From Polyangiaceae bacterium (GTDB taxonomy: Bacteria > Myxococcota_A > Polyangia > Polyangiales > Polyangiaceae): a DNA stretch of 5,984 bases. The stretch lies in assembly GCA_022447485.1 (NCBI GenBank), contig JAKVCH010000207.1, positions 1 through 5,984 on the forward strand, written 5' to 3'. Below the pieces are notes generated by a model that did no database searches, was not told where the DNA came from, and saw nothing but the letters and a program-made list of their open reading frames with translations. Position 1 is the first letter of the stretch. Each line of letters opens with the position of its first letter. This document shows positions 1-5,041 of the stretch, one piece after another. The position numbers and the translations under genes are program-made.

Positions 1-1627
1 TGTCGTATTGAGTGACTAAGGACTCGTCACTTTTGAAGATAGGAACGTAGTCGTCCAGCGGCCCTTCGCTAATCACAACGCCGGCAGCGTGCATGCCGGC
101 ATGTCGAGTCAAGCCCTCGAGCTTTTGGCTTTGGGCAATTAGTTCAGCAATTTGTGGATCGTTTTGGACCAGGTCCTTCAGCTTTGGCTCGATCTCCAAA
201 GCCTCTCCAATTGTATAGGTCTGTCCTGGGCCTTTCTCCGGAATCATCGACGCAATGCGTTGGGCGTCTTGCGCTGAGATGTTCATGACGCGGGCTACGT
301 CTTTAATAACGCTTCTAGCTTTGAGATTTTGGAAGGTCGCGATTTGACCGACTGATGTGCGCCCGTAAGTCTCTGAAACGTAATCAATCACCTTGTCTCG
401 TCGCGACATGCAGAAGTCGATATCGAAGTCGGGCATGCTCACGCGTTCGGGATTCAAGAAGCGCTCAAAGAGTAAGTTATAGGGTAGTGGGTCTAAGTCG
501 GTGATCCCGAGGGAATAAGCCACCAGAGCACCAGCACCCGAGCCTCGTCCTGGACCCACTGGTATCCCGCGCTTCTTTGCCTCAAGGATAAAGTCCCAAA
601 CGATGAGAAAGTAGCCCGGGAATTCCATGCTCGTAATGACCCCTAACTCTCGCTTTAATCTTTCGCGATAGGTGGTCTCGTCGAATTCGAAGCCTGCCTT
701 TTTGAACTCTTCAAACCTGGATTCCAGTCCTTTTTCTGAGACTTCTTGAAAATACGAACCGGTATCGTGGCCTTCGGGTACCGGAAAATTCGGGAGCATG
801 GGCTTACCCAAGACAAGCTCGAGGTCAGAGCACTTCTCTGCAACCTCAAGGGTTCTTTTTATGGACTCTGGATCATCGGCGAAGGTACGCTGCATCTCCT
901 CGGGACTTTTTAGGTACATCTGGTTCGAGCCATGATGTGTCGGTTGCGCTTCGTCGAAGCTACGTCCCCGCCGGATGCACTCAAGGTAGAGTTGTGCTGT
1001 AGCATCGCCTTCGTTCATGAAGTGCACGGTATTCGTTGCAACGGTCGATAGTCCTAATCGAGTGGCGCTTTCCCGGAGCAATTGATTTAAGACGGGCTGT
1101 TCGACAAAGCCGTGGTCATTGAGCTCGACGTAAAGGTTGCCGGGTTCAAAGATATCTTTAAGTTGGCCGAGAAGCGCTTCTCCTTGTTCTTGACCTTCTT
1201 CCAAAAACTTTTGGGGAGCGACGCCTCGTAGGCATCCCGATAATCCGATCAGTCCCTTTGAATTTTCGGCAATCTTTTCTAGGAGAATACTCGGCGTATC
1301 ATGGCTCTGGGAATAGGCATGGCCGGCAGACACGAGTTTGACGAGATTTTGGTAGCCCTCTAAGTTAGCAGCCAAAAGCGTTAGGTGATCGATACCCCCA
1401 TTGGGAGCTCGAGCGATATTCAGCTCTGCCCCCAGAATTGGTTGCATATCCAACGAACGGCAGGTCTTGTAGTGGCGAATGGCTCCGAACATATTGTGGC
1501 TATCCGTAAGAGCCACTGCCTGCATGCCTAATTCTTGACACCGTGGAGCCAGCTGATCGACTTTGACGGAGGAAGTCAGGAACGAATACTGGGAGTGAAC
1601 ATGGAGGTGAACGAAATCAGCTTTCAC
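1..1627 (-). CDS. dnaE: DNA polymerase III alpha subunit, N-terminal 542 codons (partial, cut by left edge)
   Basis: This is the catalytic subunit of the replicative DNA polymerase (C-family), acting in the cytoplasm within the holoenzyme. The reverse-strand translation has no stops from a GTG at 1627-1625 to the edge. Residues 1-265 or so form the PHP domain (FVHLHVHSQYSFL at 5-17, TDSHNMFGA at 41-49, GAELNIA at 66-72). The polymerase part shows PGYFLIVWDF, VGPGRGSGAG (about 356-365), ERFLNPERVSMPDFDIDF (about 386-405) and RHAGMHAAGVVIS near 508-522. Asp400 and Asp402 of PDFDIDF correspond to two of the three catalytic aspartates of E. coli DnaE (401 and 403); the third lies past the edge. 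The GTG is the only sensible start, since an in-frame TAG lies 4 codons upstream; a weak GTAGG lies 8 bases before it. Three of the PHP metal-ligand positions are substituted. Lacking the end, I cannot judge the beta-clamp or tau binding parts. Identification is secure. Confidence 0.97.
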   Translation of the reverse strand, partial: MKADFVHLHVHSQYSFLTSSVKVDQLAPRCQELGMQAVALTDSHNMFGAIRHYKTCRSLDMQPILGAELNIARAPNGGIDHLTLLAANLEGYQNLVKLVSAGHAYSQSHDTPSILLEKIAENSKGLIGLSGCLRGVAPQKFLEEGQEQGEALLGQLKDIFEPGNLYVELNDHGFVEQPVLNQLLRESATRLGLSTVATNTVHFMNEGDATAQLYLECIRRGRSFDEAQPTHHGSNQMYLKSPEEMQRTFADDPESIKRTLEVAEKCSDLELVLGKPMLPNFPVPEGHDTGSYFQEVSEKGLESRFEEFKKAGFEFDETTYRERLKRELGVITSMEFPGYFLIVWDFILEAKKRGIPVGPGRGSGAGALVAYSLGITDLDPLPYNLLFERFLNPERVSMPDFDIDFCMSRRDKVIDYVSETYGRTSVGQIATFQNLKARSVIKDVARVMNISAQDAQRIASMIPEKGPGQTYTIGEALEIEPKLKDLVQNDPQIAELIAQSQKLEGLTRHAGMHAAGVVISEGPLDDYVPIFKSDESLVTQYD

Positions 1628-1752
1628 AGTGAACGCCTACCGAGTTCGATGGCTGTTTGGCAACAGACCTCCGGTAGGGTCTTAATTCAGGCTAGAAGCC
1701 AATGAAATGCGCGTGGGCTGGCCCTCGAAAAGAACCGTACGATCTAATTTGA
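1628..1752 (-). promoter_or_regulatory. dnaE leader region with nested inverted repeats
   Basis: This is the 125-bp gap between the stop of the 110-aa gene and the dnaE GTG. On the plus strand CCTACCG (1636-1642) is matched exactly by CGGTAGG (1672-1678). Nested inside, CTGTT (1653-1657) pairs with AACAG (1662-1666) around a 4-base loop. In dnaE-sense RNA this would fold the segment just before the start codon, taking in a GGAGG (1672-1668) and part of the dnaE ribosome binding site. I see no convincing -35/-10 pair and no U-tract, so the structure is not a standard terminator. dnaE may use a promoter here or be read from the upstream genes. The repeats are seen; a control role is inferred. 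Confidence 0.4.
1637..1663 (-). other. possible 8-codon leader ORF ahead of dnaE
   Basis: A TTG at 1663-1661 lies 4 bases after a strong GGAGG (1672-1668) and opens an 8-codon frame (MPNSHRTR if started with Met) ending at TAG 1639-1637. This stop overlaps the GTAGG that serves as the dnaE ribosome binding site, and the dnaE GTG is 9 bases further on, in the same frame. The arrangement would allow translational coupling or re-initiation. The frame is very short and begins with TTG, so chance is quite possible. Confidence 0.2.
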
Positions 1753-2085
1753 TCAGCTGCTCTGCTCCTTCGGAGTCCTTAGTTGCACCGCTATTTCAAC
1801 CTGATATTCGCCGGGCGGGAGTTGGGGAAATAGCCCCATCCTATTCTCTTTATTAGCATTCACCTGATCGATACCGCGGTAAATTTCGTCTGCCCCCTGG
1901 CGAGTGAGGAGCACATGAACGCGTTCAACCTGATAATCTCCAGGAGCAACAAGGATGAGCTCCTGCTTCTGGGCCATTTGATTCGAGAAATATTGAGCCG
2001 CAAGTACGACCCCTCCGACTAAGAGCACCCGGGCGACTCGTTTCTTCCAAAAGGACCATTCCCTCCAGCTGGTGGCTTGAGTCAT
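1753..2085 (-). CDS. hypothetical single-pass membrane protein, 110 aa
   Basis: I do not recognise a family. About 16 N-terminal residues include the basic stretch WKKRVAR. They are followed by one hydrophobic helix (about residues 17-32, VARVLLVGGVVLAAQYF), then a soluble part that the positive-inside rule places in the periplasm. This part is rich in alternating polar and hydrophobic residues (ELILVAPGDYQVERVHVLL at 42-60, PPGEYQVEIAVQL near 91-103), and the two GDYQVE/GEYQVE segments suggest a small beta-sandwich or an internal duplication. The ATG at 2085-2083 overlaps the TGA of the cytochrome gene (ATGA), with a GAGAAG purine run just before it, so translation is probably coupled to the cytochrome. 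A shared job, for example assembly or anchoring of the cytochrome, is inference from that overlap. The coding call is well supported by the overlap and the membrane topology; the function is unknown. Confidence 0.8.
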   Translation of the reverse strand: MTQATSWREWSFWKKRVARVLLVGGVVLAAQYFSNQMAQKQELILVAPGDYQVERVHVLLTRQGADEIYRGIDQVNANKENRMGLFPQLPPGEYQVEIAVQLRTPKEQSS

Positions 2086-2639
2086 TTCTTCTCTGAGCCA
2101 GGAGGAGGTACCTGGCTAGGTGCGGCTGGCGTAGTTTGGTTCGCGCCCGCTGGCGGAAGCTGGGGTCGTGCGGTCGGGTCAGAGTTGAAGAGCCGAATCA
2201 GTTTCACCAAGCCATCGACCGTCTTTTCCGGCAAGCGAGGAAAGGCGGGCATGGCCCCTTTCCCCTTTTGGATCGCGTACTTGATCTCACTATCCAGAGC
2301 GACTCGTTGCCATTGAGGGTTCGTCAGGTCTTTTGCCCGAAGCATGCGCCCTTGAGGACCATCTCCTCGTCCGATCGTCCCGTGGCAGCTGACGCAATTT
2401 TGTCGCCAGGTGCCGATGATCACATCGTCGACCCCGAATTTCTCCAGCGAAGCCATGCTCTTGGCTTGAACTTGAGGATCAATTTTCTTTGCACCCTGGG
2501 GACTCGCGGTGCCCACGCCCTGATTATCGTGGTCGGCGGGGGTCCATTCGGGGAGATCGGTGGCCGAAGACTTGCAGCCAGCGCTAGTCAGCGCTGAGAG
2601 GACGGAGAGGTAAGCTATTGCTCTCATGCTGCGCAGCAT
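2082..2639 (-). CDS. mono-heme class I cytochrome c, predicted lipoprotein
   Basis: Predicted electron carrier at the outer face of the inner membrane or in the periplasm. From the chosen ATG (2639) the protein has 185 residues. MLRSMR plus a hydrophobic stretch ends in LTSAGC, giving a lipobox-like site with Cys22. Position -3 is Ser rather than the usual Leu, which weakens the lipoprotein call. The heme-attachment motif is CVSCH (residues 82-86), followed by GTIGRGDGPQG, typical of cytochrome CBB3-type class I domains. The likely distal ligand is Met130 in GAMPAFP, and the final helix is VDGLVKLIRLF. A Pro/Ala/Gln-rich tail (from about residue 154) has no fold that I can see. The same frame stays open to a GTG at 2726 with AGG just before it, and ATGs at 2651 and 2627 are also possible; 2639 was chosen because it gives a normal signal peptide. 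It is the first gene of the minus-strand group. The cytochrome identity is secure; the oxidase or dehydrogenase partner is not known. Confidence 0.9.
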   Translation of the reverse strand: MLRSMRAIAYLSVLSALTSAGCKSSATDLPEWTPADHDNQGVGTASPQGAKKIDPQVQAKSMASLEKFGVDDVIIGTWRQNCVSCHGTIGRGDGPQGRMLRAKDLTNPQWQRVALDSEIKYAIQKGKGAMPAFPRLPEKTVDGLVKLIRLFNSDPTARPQLPPAGANQTTPAAPSQVPPPGSEKK

Positions 2640-2726
2640 AGTGGCCGTCATCGTTCTGAACAGGCCTTTGCACGAGAATGCCTCGGGTGGCCTGCCGGAT
2701 TGAAAGAAATACAGTTTAATTGCCAC

Positions 2727-2843
2727 TCTGCCTACTCTGTATTACCTTGTCCTACATAGTGGTTCACTATTGACCTTTTGTCTGAACCCTGGCAGAAGCG
2801 CCCCAGCTAGGGGTGAAACCCTACATCGACAGGAATTATCCTC
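2727..2843. promoter_or_regulatory. divergent intergenic region between the cytochrome and the 58-aa gene
   Basis: This 117-bp stretch must hold, or lie next to, the start signals of two divergent genes. GGTTCA (2761-2766) and TGAACC (2783-2788) form an exact 6-bp inverted repeat with a 16-base spacer, a plausible operator. TAGGG (2808-2812) and CCCTA (2819-2823) form a short hairpin 20 bases upstream of the plus-strand gene. TTGACC at 2770-2775 looks like a -35 box, but nothing at the proper distance resembles a -10. On the minus strand TAATAC (2743-2738) could be a -10, without a good -35. Promoters are therefore placed here by context only. Confidence 0.35.
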
Positions 2844-3020
2844 ATGAATGCAAAGCCCTGGTTTTTCGTCGCTCTTTTCGCAGTTCTCCTTTTCACTTTC
2901 GGTGGAGTAATGGGCGCTCAATTGGCGGTCCTTGGCATCACTCTTGGAATTTTCTTCGGTACTTTATCTCTCGGCCGTGGTCGTCCGGGCGATGCGACTC
3001 GTACGAATCCGGGTCACTGA
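2844..3020 (+). CDS. small hydrophobic membrane protein, 58 aa
   Basis: A short frame starts at ATG 2844, with CAGGA ending 9 bases before it, and ends at TGA 3018-3020. After the short MNAKP head come two hydrophobic stretches, residues 6-19 (WFFVALFAVLLFTF) and about 23-42 (MGAQLAVLGITLGIFFGTLS), joined by a Gly-Gly turn. The tail GRGRPGDATRTNPGH is polar and basic. This head-turn-tail pattern fits a two-helix inner-membrane hairpin. I know of no family for it. The good ribosome binding site, the clean hydrophobic periodicity and the fit into an otherwise empty gap argue that it is real. It stands alone between the divergent promoter region and the repeat region. Function unknown. Confidence 0.65.
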   Translation: MNAKPWFFVALFAVLLFTFGGVMGAQLAVLGITLGIFFGTLSLGRGRPGDATRTNPGH

Positions 3021-3048
3021 ATCTGTAAACGCCACTCAGTTTACTGCC

Positions 3049-3118
3049 CCTACGAGGCTGGGCCGACGAGGCTGGGCCGACGAGGCTGGGCCGACGAGGC
3101 TGGCCCTACGAGGCAGGG
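3049..3118. repeat. five tandem copies of a 14-bp unit
   Basis: The unit is CC(T/G)ACGAGGC(T/A)GGG and fills exactly 70 bp: 3049-3062, 3063-3076, 3077-3090, 3091-3104 and 3105-3118. The second and third units are identical. The first and last have T in the third position while the inner ones have G; unit 4 ends in C and unit 5 has A for T. The length of 14 is not a multiple of 3, so the array is unlikely to be coding; the peptide-like repeats it gives in several frames are a by-product. There are no spacers, so it is not a CRISPR array. Confidence 0.95.
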
Positions 3119-3125
3119 TGACTTA

Positions 3126-3149
3126 GTTGGGTGCGCCGGCTCACCCAAC
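3126..3149. repeat. perfect 8-bp stem-loop
   Basis: GTTGGGTG (3126-3133) is the exact reverse complement of CACCCAAC (3142-3149), with an 8-base loop that itself contains the palindrome GCCGGC. It begins 7 bases after the tandem repeats. No T-run follows on either strand, so a standard terminator is unlikely. An RNA element or a remnant of a mobile repeat is possible. Confidence 0.7.
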
Positions 3150-3267
3150 GTGATCGGGTAACTCGGCACTTGCCGGACTGAGTACGCGCCGAAGCGGACG
3201 TCCTCGCGGCCAAGACATGAGGCAAGGCAGGGTTTGCTAGTCACCAGCCACCGCGATAGCTTCCTGG

Positions 3268-3287
3268 GTAGTCCTTGACTTGACTAC
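3268..3287. promoter_or_regulatory. inverted repeat upstream of the RelA/SpoT-like gene
   Basis: GTAGTC (3268-3273) and GACTAC (3282-3287) are exact inverted copies with an 8-base spacer, ending 21 bases before the ATG at 3309. The spacing of half-sites fits a dimeric repressor site or a small hairpin in the leader. TTGACT occurs within it, but no -10 lies at a proper distance. The role is inferred. Confidence 0.3.
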
Positions 3288-3308
3288 TCTCTGTTTCGCC
3301 TGGTTCTC

Positions 3309-4457
3309 ATGACAATGCCCCCTTCTTCCCGCCACAGTGGTCCTCCGCCCACTCCCGTTACCCAGACTCAAAGGCCAGGCCGATTTGATCGTATGCCGAC
3401 CGAGGCTCTGCGAAAGCTCGAGGAGTTCACTCTTCATGACCTTGAAACGGTCAGGTTAATTCTCAGGGGCTCCTCCGTAATCGATTGGCATCGTTTGAAT
3501 CTGAGCAGCGAAGAGCAGGCGCGTCGGCTGTTGAAAAACCATTTGTTGGATCCCGATGAGCCTGACGACCTCGCTTTTGTGGAAAAAATACAGGGCGAAG
3601 CGGTGGCTTATTTGCGCCGCCATTTCCAAATGCCGATTCCACGTCCAATTGAAGAAGCGTCGATGATTGAGCTTCTTTTGATGGCATCAGGACAGGGGCA
3701 CCGCCAGTTGGCTGCGTGCACTGTTTTAAAGACGGTGCAGATTATTCATCATTTAACGGGTCGAGAACTACTCTTTCGGCTCCCCATCTCTGATAAAGAT
3801 GTCTTCAATTTGGTAGAGGAGAAGGTTTATCGCGTCGTGGGCGGGATGTTGAGCGCGCGCTTCCCTATCACCGAATTCATTGGTGGTAGAAAAAACCTCG
3901 ATTCTACCTACACAAAGCTGCTTTCGAAGACGGAAGCTACTGCTGCTGCTCTCTACGATAAACTTCGCTTTCGAATTGTCAGTAAAACCCAGGAAGATAT
4001 TTTACCAATCTTATTGCATCTCTCCGAAAATCTCTTCCCGTTTAATTTTGTGGTTCCCGGGGAGAGTACGAACAGCCTTTTTCACTTTGGCTCCTTCTGC
4101 GAGAATCATTCCCATCTGGGCAAGATGACCGATCAATTTCAGGGTCATTTAGACGATACCCTCTCTCCTGGAGACAATCGTTTTTCTGCGGATAATTATC
4201 GAGTGATACACTTCGTCACCGATATTCCGGTGAGAATTCCTGACCACATCATGGAGCTCGCTCCCCCCGGCAGCGAGGGGTTAGGCCGCGTGGTCTATGT
4301 TCTCTGCGAGTTTCAGATGCTGGATGCTGAAAGCGATGCCGGCAATGAGGTCGGTGACGCAAGTCATGACGCATACAAACAGCGACAACGCCAGGCTGTG
4401 ATGCGACGTTTACGACTGGGTGCTCGGGGAGAATCAGGCAGTTTCGAGCCAGAATGA
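3309..4457 (+). CDS. RelA/SpoT-like nucleotidyltransferase-domain protein, 382 aa
   Basis: Seen: residues 190-360 match the (p)ppGpp synthetase motifs in order. GGRKNLDSTYTKL (192-204) matches the GRPKHIYSIYRKM-type segment of Rel proteins. YDKLRFRIV (216-224) carries Asp217 at the first catalytic position. NYRVIH (296-301) matches GYQSIH, with Tyr297 where the tyrosine that stacks on the guanine base lies. CEFQ (333-336) places Glu334 and Gln336 as in EIQIRT. SHDAYK (352-357) resembles the HWxYK end. Known: this fold transfers pyrophosphate from ATP to GDP or GTP, although some relatives modify other nucleotides or tRNA. Inferred: a single-function synthetase or relative. No HD hydrolase, TGS or ACT domain is seen; residues 1-30 are Pro-rich and disordered, and 31-185 are helical and not recognised. 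The loop between the Asp and Tyr motifs is longer than usual. The start has no clear ribosome binding site; ATG 3315 is an alternative. From memory, unverified, it may belong to the uncharacterised family TIGR04552. Confidence 0.8.
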   Translation: MTMPPSSRHSGPPPTPVTQTQRPGRFDRMPTEALRKLEEFTLHDLETVRLILRGSSVIDWHRLNLSSEEQARRLLKNHLLDPDEPDDLAFVEKIQGEAVAYLRRHFQMPIPRPIEEASMIELLLMASGQGHRQLAACTVLKTVQIIHHLTGRELLFRLPISDKDVFNLVEEKVYRVVGGMLSARFPITEFIGGRKNLDSTYTKLLSKTEATAAALYDKLRFRIVSKTQEDILPILLHLSENLFPFNFVVPGESTNSLFHFGSFCENHSHLGKMTDQFQGHLDDTLSPGDNRFSADNYRVIHFVTDIPVRIPDHIMELAPPGSEGLGRVVYVLCEFQMLDAESDAGNEVGDASHDAYKQRQRQAVMRRLRLGARGESGSFEPE

Positions 4458-4521
4458 GGAAAAACTAAAATTTCTTCAATCTTCCCTTGTATTTCGGGCC
4501 CTGAGGTAGGAAACGAAACAT
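4458..4521 (+). promoter_or_regulatory. short gap with ribosome binding site for the DUF507 gene
   Basis: This 64-bp AT-leaning gap has no terminator-like hairpin, so read-through from the RelA/SpoT-like gene is possible. GAGGTAGGA at 4503-4511 supplies a purine-rich ribosome binding site ending 10 bases before the ATG at 4522. GGGCCC (4497-4502) is a short palindrome without an evident role. No convincing promoter is seen. Confidence 0.35.
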
Positions 4522-5034
4522 ATGCTTCTAGCTGCACACCAAGTCTCAGACATCGCGCGTGAAATGCTCCAGCTTCTAACCAAGGAGGGCGATATAGAAA
4601 CTCTCGCACCTCGCGAGGTTCAGTTAGACCTAGAAGCCGTTCTCAATGAGTATATTCGAGCCGAGCAGGAGTTAACGGGCAAGGCTCGGGCTCTCCTTGA
4701 CGCAAAGGGATTACCGAATCACGAGTTCGCACGGGTCTTGAAGGGTCTAGCCGATCAAAAGAACGTTAAGGTTGGCGACGAGGCGCTCGACTATGTTCTC
4801 GAGCAGTTGTTGAGCATGTTACTGAACTCCAGCAACGTGGAAGAAATTTACGCCGAAGACTATGATCTGCGAAGAAAGCTAAGGGCGCCATTTAGAAAAA
4901 GGGCGGAAGTGCAGCAGAAGGTAAAGAAGGCGGCAGGGCGTACAGCTAGTCCTACGCCACAGGAAGCGTTGCCCGCTTGGGAGATCGGTTATCAGCAGCT
5001 TCTTGGTGAAATTCGTCGGCGCAAGGGGCTGTGA
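4522..5034 (+). CDS. DUF507 family protein, 170 aa
   Basis: The sequence matches my memory of DUF507, an uncharacterised family common in former Deltaproteobacteria and Aquificae. Residues 6-26 (HQVSDIAREMLQLLTKEGDIE) correspond to the opening helix of that family (VxxLAxEIxxxLxxEGxIE). They are followed by an acidic helix (DLEAVLNEYIRAEQEL at 36-51) and a second, similar half with SSNVEEIYAEDYDLRRKLRAPFRKR at 103-127. The usual length is about 90 residues per unit or 170-185 for the double form, so this copy is full length. Residues 128-150 form a basic, low-complexity linker before the end helix WEIGYQQLLGEIRRRKGL. There is no signal peptide or membrane helix, so it is cytoplasmic. It ends 7 bases before yicC, which suggests one transcript and translational coupling. 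The biochemical role is unknown; a nucleic-acid link is only a guess from its charge and its neighbours. Confidence 0.85.
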   Translation: MLLAAHQVSDIAREMLQLLTKEGDIETLAPREVQLDLEAVLNEYIRAEQELTGKARALLDAKGLPNHEFARVLKGLADQKNVKVGDEALDYVLEQLLSMLLNSSNVEEIYAEDYDLRRKLRAPFRKRAEVQQKVKKAAGRTASPTPQEALPAWEIGYQQLLGEIRRRKGL

Positions 5035-5041
5035 AGCATCC

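Larger units (their letters stand above)
3021..3308. other. 288-bp non-coding region with repeats and stem-loops
   Basis: No credible gene is seen here on either strand. In order it holds a weak inverted repeat GTAAAC/GTTTAC (3025-3030 and 3039-3044), five 14-bp tandem repeats (3049-3118), a strong 8-bp hairpin (3126-3149), several smaller possible stems up to about 3245, and the inverted repeat GTAGTC/GACTAC (3268-3273 and 3282-3287) just before the RelA/SpoT-like gene. None of the stems has a following T-run, so I see no standard terminator for the 58-aa gene. Confidence 0.6.

Noticed and set aside
2077..2597. Two plus-strand open frames (2077-2316 and 2136-2597)
   Set aside because: They lie antisense to the cytochrome c gene, whose heme motif and signal peptide are clear; their translations are Arg/Pro-rich and without domains.
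2640..2726. Longer cytochrome c from GTG 2726
   Set aside because: It would place 29 polar, mixed residues before a normal lipoprotein signal peptide. The AGG ahead of it keeps it possible, but less likely.
2770..2798. Sigma-70 promoter from TTGACC
   Set aside because: The bases 17 further on (CAGAAG) do not resemble a -10 box.
3049..3118. CRISPR array
   Set aside because: Units are 14 bp and directly adjacent, with no spacers, and no cas genes are present.
3050..3244. Minus-strand frame with peptide repeats (LVGPASSAQPRRP)
   Set aside because: It is the translation of the 14-bp tandem array; a unit not divisible by 3 and lack of a start context make coding unlikely. The same holds for the plus-strand frames 2813-3028 and 2932-3126, which are out of frame with the 58-aa gene and run into the array.
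3150..3260. tRNA or other known RNA gene in the repeat-rich gap
   Set aside because: No cloverleaf with a GGTTCRA-type T-loop, and no recognisable SRP, RNase P, 6S or tmRNA signature.
3340..3860. HD hydrolase domain in the N-terminal part of the RelA/SpoT-like protein
   Set aside because: Histidines occur (for example IIHHL), but there is no HxxxHD-type arrangement with the expected surrounding segments.
5003..5041. Longer yicC with GTG start at 5003
   Set aside because: The added residues overlap the DUF507 end and do not belong to the family, which starts near SMTG[YF]G; ATG 5042 fits.
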